Assembly: GCF_022376445.1 (NCBI RefSeq)
Contig: NW_025955118.1
Span: 1-64,000 of the forward strand
Length of the DNA stretch: 64,000 nt
Direction: 5' to 3'
Source of the DNA: Fomitopsis serialis
Lineage: Eukaryota > Basidiomycota > Agaricomycetes > Polyporales > Fomitopsidaceae
Below are positions 32,238 through 43,893 of the stretch, one piece after another. The position numbers were made by a program, and so were the translations under genes. Below the pieces are notes generated by a model. That model did not search any database and was not told where the DNA came from. It saw only the letters and a list, made by a program, of their open reading frames with translations. Position 1 is the stretch's first letter, and each line of letters begins with the position of its first letter.

Positions 32238-34437
32238 GTTCGAGCAATGAATTAATGAGGACAGCCGTGGCGGCCACCGTGAGGCGGAGGACTGTAGTAG
32301 ATGCTGTGTCATGTCGCCAGGCTTGCTGGACAGGTCGTTGCGGTCGGTGGGGTGTAAGTAGGCGGACGGTGATTGGACGGCGGGTGCTTCGGTGAATGCC
32401 GCTCTGTGTGGTCCTAGATCCTTACACAGATCTCGCCGATCACAGTTTGAATCTCAAATTCACGACCTCTCCTCTCCCAAGGGCGACCCCGGCCCAGTGC
32501 CGACGTGTATACACCTGTACTTGTACAAAACGAGCCACACATTGTACCAAACACCAGACAGCGCAATGGAAAGCATCCCCCAGTCGGACCACAACATCGA
32601 CGACGAAGATGCATGGGACGACGACTCCGAGGACGACATCGAGGCCGAAGCGGAGCAGATGGCCCGTCGGCTCCAGGACCAACTCAGAGCAGATATCGAG
32701 CGAGCGCAGCAGGAGGCGAGGGCCCAGACAACTGCCACCCAACAGGCGAGTCAAACGGTGTCTGCTCTAGGACTCGCACCCGCACCATCTTCGACACAAC
32801 AACCTGTTGCTGGCCCGTCTACCTTAAGAAACACATATAGCTCTGAGCAACTTGCACACGGAAACGCCCCTGGAACTGCCCGCGAGAGAAGGAGCGCCGC
32901 CGCCATCCTCACCATGAAAGCCATCCTCGCCTCGGCCGAGAAGAACCCGCTGGTGCGCTCTACGCTCGCCGCATCCACTATACCCGGCGTGGACCACCAC
33001 AGCGTGCTAGACATCTTCACCCAATGCATCTCCTGCAGACAAGTGACCAAGGCCGTCGCGAGGCACCTGCGCGAGGCCGTCATCGCGCTCGCACAGTCCT
33101 CGCTGCTCTTCGCGTCCCTCCGCAACTCGGACGCGCCCGCCATCCAGCTCGACAAGGGCAAGCGCAGGTGGGACGCCGCAGACGGCCCCGGCGGCGCGCT
33201 CGACGACGCGCCTCCCCCCAAGCGCGCCGCGACCGCGACGGAGCAGCCAGACCTGCGCCACCAGGTCTCCGAGGCGGCCGCGCTCATCACCGACGCGCTC
33301 GCCCCCCTCGCCGCGAGCCCGGCGCCCATCATCCACCCCCACCTCATCGCCTCCATCCACCTCCCGCTTCACCAAGCCTTCCTCTTCGCGTCCACGTCCG
33401 CCCCGCGCGCAGACGGCCCGCGCGCCGCCGCCCTCGAAGAGCTCGCGGGGCTGATCCAGATGCTCGGCGTGCTCAGCGGGGTCCCGATCGGCGCGCAGCC
33501 GTCCGAGTCCACCGCGCAGCCCGGGCTCGGGACGGCGGTGTACCCGTGCGCGACGTGCGCGAAGACGTTCACGCGGCTCTTCTCGCTGAAGGCGCACCGG
33601 CGCGCGCACCTGCTCGGCGCGCGGCCGTTCCGGTGCGACGCGCCCGCGTGCGTCGCGAGCTTCGCGCGGAGCCACGACCTCAAGCGCCACGCGCGCCTGC
33701 ACGAGCGCACCGCGTACAGGTGCCGCGGGTGCGCGAAGGTGTTCAGCCGCCGCGACGCGATCAAGCGCCACCAGGACAACCGCCGCGGCAGGGACGGCGG
33801 TGCGGGCGCGTACGGCGCGGAGAGCGCGTGTGCGTACGCGGAGGTCGAGGAGGTCGAGGTGGACCGCCCGGAGAGCGGGGAGGACGCGGTGCGCCGCGCG
33901 AAGATGTGGGACGGCATCGCGGCAGGCTCCGTGCAGGCGGGCGTGCCCCCGCCGGTGTATGCGGGCCAGGCGTCGCGCGGGGACGCGGGCGGGGACGACG
34001 TCCCGGAGGAGGGCGAGGTGCACCCGAGCGTCGTGCTGGCCGCGCAGGCGGCCGTGCTGGGCCTGCACCCGCTCCTGCATGACTACGTGACGAGGGTGCT
34101 CGGACACGCGCCGGTGCTACAGAAGCCTACCCAGCTGTCGTTCGGGCAACCATCCGCGGCGGCGCCCCCGCCGGCTCACGAGCCGACGCTCGCGAGCATC
34201 ATCGCGGACGCGGGCGAGGGGCATGCGGCGCCTGCGGCAGAGGCGACGCATGCGGCGTCGTCGGCGCTCTCGAGCGCGCTCGCGCTGTCTGAGGAGCAGA
34301 CGCGGCTGCTCGAGCAGGCGATCGCGCAGGCGGCGTTGGCGGCGCAGGCGCAAGCGGAGGCGGAGGCGGCGCTCGAGGAGGAGGATGAGGGCACGGGTGA
34401 CGAGGAGGACGAGGAGGATGGTTGAGCGAGGGGCGTG
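32238..34437 (+). repeat. Arm 1 of the inverted zinc-finger duplication
   Basis: This 2.2 kb stretch (promoter, whole zinc-finger gene, 12 bases past its stop) is repeated in inverted orientation at 43891-46118. Homology begins at GAGCAATGA and ends at GGGCGTG. Confidence 0.85.
32566..34425 (+). CDS. C2H2 zinc-finger protein (copy 1)
   Basis: Single-exon gene of 619 residues, probably a nuclear transcription regulator. The start MESIPQSDHNIDDEDAW is used because it is shared with the inverted copy, while the sequence upstream reads as leader. The N-terminal quarter is acidic then helical (DDIEAEAEQMARRLQDQL); GKRRWDAADG and APPPKRA look like nuclear signals. Three fingers follow: residues about 326-348 (YPCATCAKTFTRLFSLKAHR), 355-379 (FRCDAPACVASFARSHDLKR) and 384-406 (YRCRGCAKVFSRRDAIKRHQ). 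The C-terminus is alanine-rich with an acidic end. GC content at third positions is extreme, so long antisense frames are by-products. It is nearly identical to the copy at 43903-45789. Confidence 0.88.
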   Translation: MESIPQSDHNIDDEDAWDDDSEDDIEAEAEQMARRLQDQLRADIERAQQEARAQTTATQQASQTVSALGLAPAPSSTQQPVAGPSTLRNTYSSEQLAHGNAPGTARERRSAAAILTMKAILASAEKNPLVRSTLAASTIPGVDHHSVLDIFTQCISCRQVTKAVARHLREAVIALAQSSLLFASLRNSDAPAIQLDKGKRRWDAADGPGGALDDAPPPKRAATATEQPDLRHQVSEAAALITDALAPLAASPAPIIHPHLIASIHLPLHQAFLFASTSAPRADGPRAAALEELAGLIQMLGVLSGVPIGAQPSESTAQPGLGTAVYPCATCAKTFTRLFSLKAHRRAHLLGARPFRCDAPACVASFARSHDLKRHARLHERTAYRCRGCAKVFSRRDAIKRHQDNRRGRDGGAGAYGAESACAYAEVEEVEVDRPESGEDAVRRAKMWDGIAAGSVQAGVPPPVYAGQASRGDAGGDDVPEEGEVHPSVVLAAQAAVLGLHPLLHDYVTRVLGHAPVLQKPTQLSFGQPSAAAPPPAHEPTLASIIADAGEGHAAPAAEATHAASSALSSALALSEEQTRLLEQAIAQAALAAQAQAEAEAALEEEDEGTGDEEDEEDG

Positions 34438-34452
34438 TATACTTATCTAGGA

Positions 34453-34800
34453 TTTTTACACTTTCGCCGGGGGACCGCGTGTTGCACACCTGATTTTACC
34501 TGGTGCGCGAGACTGCACAGTTCAAAACGGGCAAGACTCAGTGTATGATACATGAACGCACGATCCTGCGGGTCACCCAATGAGGTATATGCAGTCAGCA
34601 CTAGTTTGGTCTAGTGCACTATATGGGAATTTTGCATTTTCGCTGGAGGACGGCTCGTTGCGTACCTGGGTCTACCTGATGGGAACTCGGGCCTGAAGCA
34701 GCACAGTTTGATCGTGAATGCATGTGGCAAGACCTCAGTGTATGGTACATGGACGCACGGCCCTGCGGGTCCGGTGAGGTAGATGCAGCAGCGTCTGTTC
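34453..34800. repeat. Tandem duplication of about 170 bp downstream of the zinc-finger gene
   Basis: 34453-34610 and 34631-34790 are related direct copies (shared words CAAGACYTCAGTGTATG, TACATG.ACGCACG, CCTGCGGGTC, GTAGATGCAG). The other zinc-finger copy lacks this flank. No coding potential was seen. Confidence 0.6.
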
Positions 34801-34869
34801 TATTCGCACTTCTCATGTCCGTCGAGCATCAGGTACCAGCCCCGGCTAACGCGATGGATGCACGTCCGT

Positions 34870-36051
34870 TCACGCGTCGTCGTCGCTGCCTCCGAACACC
34901 AAGTCGCCATCGTCAAAGTCCTCTTCGTCGGAGGGCGGCCTGCGCTCCGCACCCTGCAGGATGTTATGCCTATGCACGCCGCAGTGTGAGCAACTACCGC
35001 GAAGAGCACACGGCGCGACACACCTCCTGAGCAGGTCTTCCACGCCCGTCTTCGCCTCCCAGTCCACCCGCACCCACGTATGCTCGAGCGCGCCGCCGCG
35101 GTACACCAGGAGCGTCGGCAGGACGTCCGTGTCGACGTTGTCGTCGTCCCACCCGGCGTCGCCGTCCCCGTCGCTGTCGTTCTCGTCGCCGTATGGGTCG
35201 TCTTCGTCGTCGTCGTTGTGGCTGGAATACCGCCCGGGGACGAGGATCTGGCGCGAGGGCCGCCGGGTGATGGGGAAGGGCGCGAGGTGCGTGGCGCGCG
35301 GAGACGTGGTGGGGCGTGCGGTGGCGAAGCCGATCGCGCCCGCGCGCGCGTGGAGGAACTTCGTGGAGGGGTGTGCGCGCGCGAGGCGCGAGAGGGTCTC
35401 GTCGAGGGTGGCGCAGCGGTCAAGACTCTAGGGCAGCCGGGTCAGCACTCGTTTCCGAAGGGGCAGGAAGAAGGCGCACCGGGTCGTAGATGTGGACGAG
35501 GACCCACGTGCTGCGGTCCTCGTCGAGCGCGCGGTCGAAGCTGCGCACGCCGACCTCCATGAGGTGCCCGAACCTGCCCGCGCGCGGGCGGCCGTCGACG
35601 ACGGCGCCCGCCTTGCCCTCGAGGCGCGCGAGCTCCGCGGCGCGCGCGCGCTCCTCCTCCGCCCACGTCTGCCCGCCGAGGCTCGCGCCCTCCATCGCTC
35701 GGTTCAGCGCGCGGATCTCCTCCGTGCGCCGCGAGCGCGCGAGGGCGGCGGCCTCGGCGTGGTCGCGGATGACGCCCTTCACGCCGGTGCGTCCGGGGCC
35801 CATGCCGATGGACTCGTGCTCGGCGGCGCGCGAGGCGAGCGCGCGGCGCGGCTCGGCGTCGGAGTCGTAGTCGTAGTCGTGGCCGTCGGTGGGCCACTGG
35901 GCGGGGGACGGGGAGCGGGAGCGGACGGGGGAGGAGGAGCGGGAGGGCGGGTTGAAGAGCTTGCCGGAGAGGACGAGCTCCTCGAGCTTGTCGCCGTTCT
36001 GTGCTGTCTGTGTTCATGCCTCGTCTGTAGTCGAGCAGGGCGGCTTACCAT
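34870..36051 (-). CDS. Phosducin-like, thioredoxin-fold protein
   Basis: Cytosolic cochaperone-type protein related to phosducin-like proteins, which help CCT fold G-protein beta subunits. The N-terminus reads KLEELVLSGKLFNPP after splicing; GRTGVKGVIRDHAEA matches the family's helix-1 signature; STWVLVHIYDP starts the thioredoxin-like domain, and FLHARAGAIGFA and VLPTLLVYRGG mark its core strands. An acidic tail (DEEDFDDGDLVFGGSDDD) ends the protein. The only in-frame ATG is at 36049-36051 and is followed at once by an intron (35999-36048, GTAAGC to GCACAG), so exon 1 contributes the start codon alone. An Asp-rich insert (DDDDEDD, DENDSDGDGD) lies inside the thioredoxin domain. Confidence 0.82.
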
Positions 36052-36896
36052 GGTGGCGGTGAGGCTGGTGCGCAGATGCTCTTCTGGGGGACTGGCTCGA
36101 GGGCAGCAGAGCGAGTACACGTACTAGGCGTTGGAATGGGCTTGGTGCGGACGGTCCGCGGCAGAGCTTCGAAGGTGCGGTGGCGCTAGCACGAGCGATC
36201 GCGCAACCCTAACCCGAGAGCTAACCCTATCATGTTGCTCAGATCCCGTCATGCCATCTCTCTTTCGTCCCATATTACTCAGGATATTCGGAGAGTGCAT
36301 CGCCCGCAATGGGGTGCCGGTGATTTCTGCGTATCACGGTGGCTGCGGGCCCACTGTGAAGCGACAAGGCATGGGATTACTAGTCTCCTTTGCTGACCAA
36401 AAAGAGATACTCACGTTTTTGGTCTGCAGCGTGATGCGTCGTCCATAGCGACTATACTTTTGAGCATCTAGGCAGGTGGGTGTGGGCATTGCATGGAACT
36501 GTTCCTAGTGGTGTGACCGACCTAGTCGGACGGGCTCACCCTACTCCCGACCGCAAAATCGTGCACTGTGCTCTACTCAGTGAGTCTAAACTGTTCTAAC
36601 GTTTTTCCTGTGTTCTGTGGATATTTTAGCATTGCTTCACACACACCCTGAGGTACATACAGTGTATATCTGTGCATATACAGCGAGGAAGGGTCATCGA
36701 GTGCTAAGGTGGCCGAGATCCCGGCCCGATATAGTATGGGATTACGAATAAGGAAGGTGACGCTATGAACGAAAAAGGAAGGTGTCGGCCGTTTGTCCGA
36801 CCGTGCCCGTTCCGCTGAGCTCATCGTGCAACTCTCCCCCCGACTCCCACCTCCTCTTCCTCGACGCTTGCGTCGCACTCCCCCTTTTTTCCAACC
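36052..36896. promoter_or_regulatory. Divergent intergenic region
   Basis: 845 bases between the start codons of the phosducin-like gene and the lipoamide dehydrogenase gene. No coding signal or clear TATA box was found. Confidence 0.45.
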
Positions 36897-38732
<1,836 letters not shown>

Positions 38733-38769
38733 AGGTGGTGTTTTCGGTGTTGAACGTTGATTGTCGTGT

Positions 38770-39090
38770 TTGTTGTGCTCTCTAATACATCTATAGCATC
38801 TTTCTCTTGTTGGATACACGCTCGAGTGCATCGCTGCAACTCGCAACACGGCCACCAGACGTGGCTCGAACCTGCTCGGTTCCGCCCATTCACTGGTAAG
38901 AGATATCGATCAACACAGAGCATGGGACATGTGATGGCGCGGCGACTGAGCGCGAGCACTGATGCACTGATGCAACACCTGCGTCGATTGTTTCTGACGG
39001 CATCTCCGTTCCTCAAGCGCCCGCGAGCGATCCTCCTCAGACATGTAAAATCCAGCCTTGCGTCGCCCACTCCCCCCAGCTGTTTTCCCC
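38770..39090 (+). promoter_or_regulatory. Relic copy of the hsp20 promoter without its gene
   Basis: Colinear with 5070-5400 upstream of hsp20: GTGCTCTCTAAT, CAACTCGCAAC, CGAAC.TGCTCG.TTCCGCCCATTC, GCAACACCTGCGTCG and CAAGCGCCC recur in order. The TATA box is changed to TGTAAAA (39044-39050) and the heat-shock-like site is lost. No hsp20 coding sequence follows; 39091-39440 shows no recognised gene. Confidence 0.8.
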
Positions 39091-39440
39091 TGGGAGCAAT
39101 GGTGTGCTGTTCGGTGCAGGGGCCCCAGGAACCCTACACGTCTGTTGTGTTATCCTCCTGGCTCGCGACAGATAGTGGATCTGCGCTCATACGGTGCGCC
39201 CAAGTTCTCTCCGCACACGAGGAATGCTGCATTGCGTCTCATCGATTCAAACACGCCCGGCTCGGGGCGCCGGTACTCTTGCTTTCCTGCGCGTGTAGTC
39301 TCGCAGATACAGGCGTCGGGCAAGACGACTAGACGCGGGGCGGAAAGATGGGTAACAGCCGGCCATGTAGAGAATTTGTGAAACCATCTCCATTCACAAG
39401 TGGCCTATGCCCCACACCGAATGCATTCCAGTGAAAACGA

Positions 39441-41529
39441 TCATGCAGCGGTCGGTTGGCACAGTGATTTGAACCGTTCAAGCATGCCGAGATCGTGCTC
39501 CTTCCGCATCAATCCTAGTCGCCGCATGGTGGGGATCCAATCCGATAGCTGGTCGTTCATGATTACTGGGTATGATGCACTGCCGTGAGTCCCGGCCCAG
39601 TCAAAGTCAATCAGCATGGCATTCCAGTGTTCGTCGTACCCAGCACTACCGGACCTGCGAACACACATGATGTTGGGAGTCCGGAGATCGCCAAACACGA
39701 GGTCGTGTTCGTGGAGCAGGTCGACGGCGGTCTTGACGTCGGCGTAGACACTGTGCGGGAGGAGTTCGTTTCTCTGCTCGAACGACCACGCCATCTCGCC
39801 TTCAACGCGATCCATGACGACCATGAAGATGCGATCACAGACGGGGATAATGGCGTGCAGAGTAGGCGCCAATCCGGCCGCGGCGAGGATGCGGTGTGCC
39901 TCAGCATTGTACCTTGCGGTGAACTTGACGATGACCTCGACTTCGCCGTCCGGAGTGTCACCAGCTCCAGTCGATTTGGGCATGGTGGCGAGGTAGATGG
40001 GCGAACACCGCTGATCTGATGACCTCGCCATAAGATAGAGCTCCCCGGCGCGAGACATCCGATTCGTGAAGGTCAAGGACGGCATGCTGTCCTTGCAGGA
40101 GGGGACCGGGACGGGTGACGGAAAGAGATGTGTGATGCTGCTGGAGGGAGGTGCAGCGTCGAGTCGCGCGTAGAATGCGGTAAGCTCGCCAGTAGCAAGC
40201 TGAACAGCCTTGAAGGCTCGTGCGACACGGAGTACGTTATCGTTCCCGTAGAAGTCCAGACGCAACCGCTCCGAGAAGAGACGGTCAATGTAGGGTCCAT
40301 CGGTATACACGGCGACCCCGATCTCGAGCAGATCGCCCCTGATGCTGATCAGGATGACTGGGTAGTTGGACCGACGTCGTCGCTGCCGTATCAGCTACAG
40401 AGTCCCTCGTCAGCATGCCATCACGGTGCACACACGGATTGGCAGTCAAACCTCGTTTTTATCATCTGTCACCACCCTGGCGTAATCAAGGCTTGCTTGC
40501 AGAAAGGCATCCCCATGCAATCCATCCTCGTTTTTGACTTCTACGAAGCCGAATGGTTTCGAGCCGCCCATGGCTATGTTGGGGCGAATATCGCTGATGG
40601 GCACGTCCCAGCTGAGTGTGCAGGCAAGGAGATCTTCGAGGAGACTCCCAATGGCCAGAATACGGTCTTCTCCGACGTCGTAGCAATTCAAAGCTAGTGC
40701 CATAAAGGAATGGACCTTTCCTAGTTCTAGATAATTGGGTTCGCCCTCGGGGAGCGCAGAGCCGAGATGGCGAAGGCGGTATGCGAGCAGGCCCAACGTA
40801 GGGTGGAACAAGGAAACTGGGGGACCGTAATTGTCGTGTGGCCGTCCTGCATGAAAACGGTCGCCGCATTCGTTGAAGAGCTTCTGCACATGTGTAGTAA
40901 TTCCTTCCGACGGCCTAGGTAACGATGTGCGGACGTTCTTGGCCTCCTTCTCGCGTTCTGATGAACAAGGTAATTGGCTAGCCCAGGGACGTAAGAACAC
41001 TACAACGTACCTCGAATGACCTTCCTGTGCTTAGAGGCAAGGTCTCCTACGTCGTCCAGACTTTCAAGGGCTGCGCTATGGGGGAGGCAGATGTCCATCA
41101 TTCATTAGAGATGACTCACTCTCTGGTGTGACGACGAGGATGTCGACGACATCATCCTGACTCGGTCCTTCAGGGAAAGCGTTCCTCACTTTGGCGGTTG
41201 GCCGGATTTTGAAATCCCGACTATCGTGGTATTCGCGAAGCCATTGGCGGCTGCGATCGAGTAACGTCTCGCCGGGTTCCAGCGACAATCCAGGGAGCTA
41301 GTATGGTCATTAAAAGCCTGACTGATATAAGATGGATACGCACCTTGAACAATGTGTAAACCTCGGGATCAACTTCCGGTCCAAGTGGTTTATTGATCGC
41401 AGTCTCGACTAACCATAAGAGGTTGCTGCTGTTGTTGTTAACCGGTACCCCCAACACTGTTTCGACGGGCTGCACAGGATGGGGAAAGTACACTGCATAT
41501 ATGTCTGGTTGCTCGCTGTGAGAGGACAT
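39441..41529 (-). CDS. Crinkler-like header / nuclease-like / kinase-like fusion (copy 1)
   Basis: About 640 residues from five exons. The N-terminal ~120 residues (FPHPVQPVE, TAINKPLGPEVDPEVYTLFK, VRNAFPEGPSQDDVVDIL) have the layout of a Crinkler-type ubiquitin-like header. The middle has a PD-(D/E)XK-like core: acidic LSWDVPISDIRP, then FGFVEVKNEDG with the E-x-K pair, and QASLDY downstream. The C-terminal part is kinase-like: VIVKFTARYN (Lys), LVFGDLRTPNIM in place of HRDxKxxN, and LIDFDWAG in place of DFG. Enzymatic activity of either part is not proven. Crinkler-type proteins are known as secreted or intracellular effectors in eukaryotes; no signal peptide is seen here. Apparently intact; about 95% like copy 2 by eye. 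Confidence 0.72.
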
Positions 41530-42472
41530 GATGCTAGTTTGGGACTAAGGGTCGATGTTTCAGCCAAACTCACGAACTGGCGTACTGATGGCTGGAAGAG
41601 GGTTGGATATGACCGTGACGGATCAACTATCAGGTGGATGTAGTACACCACCGGGTGGCACCAACGTCAGATTCATGTCAGGTCGCGGATGAGATAAGGC
41701 ATCGGAACTGGTGTTATCTCGAGATTGGCGGGAACATCAGGTAGACAAGTTGCCGATAGTTGTTAGATTTATGTCGCCGACCTGACACCGAAAGCATGCC
41801 GCTCATTATGTCGACGCGAGGTGCTCTGGACATTGATACGATGTTGTTGCTGACATCAGCTGCCAGCAAAATTCCCTCTCACGGCCACTCGAGATATTCG
41901 AAACAAATTTGCCCTCGCGTTCCATTCACGTTCCCGCGCAGTCCACACGATGTACAGCGCAATATATGCATATTTTGTGGCTATGAGTAGACTACTAGAT
42001 ATATACTGATAGCCTAGTAGTCAGTTGGTAACTTGGTACAATGGGCTCATGACGAGCCTGCCTGCCAGTGTGCCACGTCGCCCTCATGCGCAGTAGCAGC
42101 CCTTGCTCGGCTTCATCGAACCTCGCCTACTACTACTGATTGTCTCACACACAGCTATGGGGAGTATTAGCAAGTACGGCGTGCGCAGAGTACACATCGA
42201 AGAACATACCGGGACTATGTGCTCATGCCCACGTCAGCGGGCTCGATACCTGAGGTGTGGTCTCCAGTCAGCGAACATAGTCCATTCGAAAGTGAAGCTA
42301 ATAGGTACGTGTCTACGCCAAGTCTACGCGCGACACGCTCGTTCTAGTGCTCTCCTGTGCGTCTGGCTGGTAGTCCATAAATCGTCCCGGACAGCATTCG
42401 ACGCATTCCACAATCTAACGACATACATATTCATGTGCATTTTGACTAATTTGAAAGCTACTCGTTGTAACC
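41530..42472. other. Intergenic, nothing recognised
   Basis: 943 bases. The first ~50 upstream of copy 1 match the leader of copy 2 at 51085-51137; beyond that no repeat, gene or RNA signal was seen. Confidence 0.45.
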
Positions 42473-43893
42473 TCACTTCCCAAGCTCCGACACCAGTTTC
42501 TCCAGCATGACCATGTAGTGCTCCTTCGTTATGAACCCACAAGGTCGCGCCTCCTCCTGCCAGGGAATATCATGATTCAAATCGTGAGGATAGCGCATGT
42601 CGCCGTCAGGTCCGCTCCAGTCGAAGTCAATTAGCCGCGGCTGCCCGGTCGAGTCGACCAGCATATTCACGCGGCGAAGATCACCGAAGACCAATTGCGC
42701 TTCGTGTAGTCCCTCGAGTGCATCCCGCAGCTTCGTGATACCGTCTTGTGACGCTTTGGCGTTCTCGACTTCGTCAATATACTCCGTGATGACCACGAAC
42801 AGGCCACCGACCGAGGCCTCGTTCTGGCAGTACATCAGCCGCGCGGCCACACCGCGCTCGTACATGAATTCGTGCGCCTTCTTGCCGTACCGGTGCACGA
42901 ACTTGACGACGCATCGAGTACCGTTTTCCCCACCGCCATTTGCCTCTGTGATGAAGAGCGGCCCGGGATTCGAGAGAGATATTTTAGCTTGACCGTCCTT
43001 TCAGTTCAAGTTCAGCGTGCCCACTGGGAAGAGGTCGAGACGAGGAAGGCGGCCCTGCTTGCCCATCCCGGCGACTAGCGGCATCGTTGTTCACCTCGTA
43101 CGACAGGAAGCACGGCGCGGGAGAGAGCTCGTCGCGGCCAGGTAGACTGGTAGGACGCTGCATGTCGCGGTACTACATGCCCAGGTCGTCCAGTGATTCC
43201 CGCAGACTCTTCAATATAAGCGCGATCTCCGCCACATGTTGGGTGCCCGCAGTTACAAATCCCAACTCGTTGGCCCCGAAGCTCGGTGTTGTACAGAGAC
43301 ACGGGAGAGGCAGGACGAGGCTGACCAAGGGCGTGATGCGCTGCGAGATAGCGACCCCGTGGACGAAGATGGCACCGGAGACGGAGATGTGAGGCGCGGC
43401 AATGGCGAGGATGAAGGCGGGCATGCATGAACAGTGCCGCAGGTCATCGAGCTAGGGTAGGCAGTGAGCAGTCACGACGGACTGCCGAGCAACGGGTAAG
43501 ACACACCTTTGAATCGATACAGGTTAGCTGGTAGGCTTTCTCGGCCTGTTCAGTAGGGCAACAGTCTCCAAGACCAATCCCATTTTTCAGCTCGACGATG
43601 AGCTTCAGCATCCTGCTGTAGTGTTGATCTAGCGGTGTATACAAGCCACATTTAGCAGCCAGACCACCATCAGGCTTGTCTGTCACCGATCCAGTAGAAC
43701 AGGGCTTCTCGTCCAAGGCGCCTTCACCGAGCAATAGATTTAAAACTGGCCGGATGACATCTTGACGTTCTTTCTCTGTTGGATAAAATCGGGCACTGAG
43801 CTCGACAAACTTTGCGGTGGCCATGAACTCGTCGATAGTGAGGTAGGCCGAAGGGGGTGGGCGACGGAGCTCCAGCTGGAAGTCATGGAGCAC
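42473..43893 (-). pseudogene. Broken, headless paralogue of the nuclease-kinase family
   Basis: The header is missing: the open frame runs straight out of the zinc-finger 3' flank at 43891 with no ATG. Then comes a nuclease-like core with VELKNGIGLGD (E-x-K) and EQAEKAYQLT, an intron, and PHISVSGAIFVHGVAISQRI. Two stops interrupt the frame, a TAG after LDDLGM (about 43173) and a TGA after VGTLNLN. Both could come from TGG, though the first might be avoided by an intron. The kinase-like end is well preserved: VVKFVHRYGKKAHEF, LVFGDLRRVNML, LIDFDWSGPDG. It is clearly more distant from copies 1 and 2 than they are from each other. Confidence 0.72.

Noticed and set aside
33007..34107. Long minus-strand open frame (366 residues) opposite zinc-finger copy 1, with a mirror at 43762-45342
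   Set aside because: Arg/Ala-rich, without family motifs; it exists because the GC-rich zinc-finger gene lacks stop triplets on the other strand.
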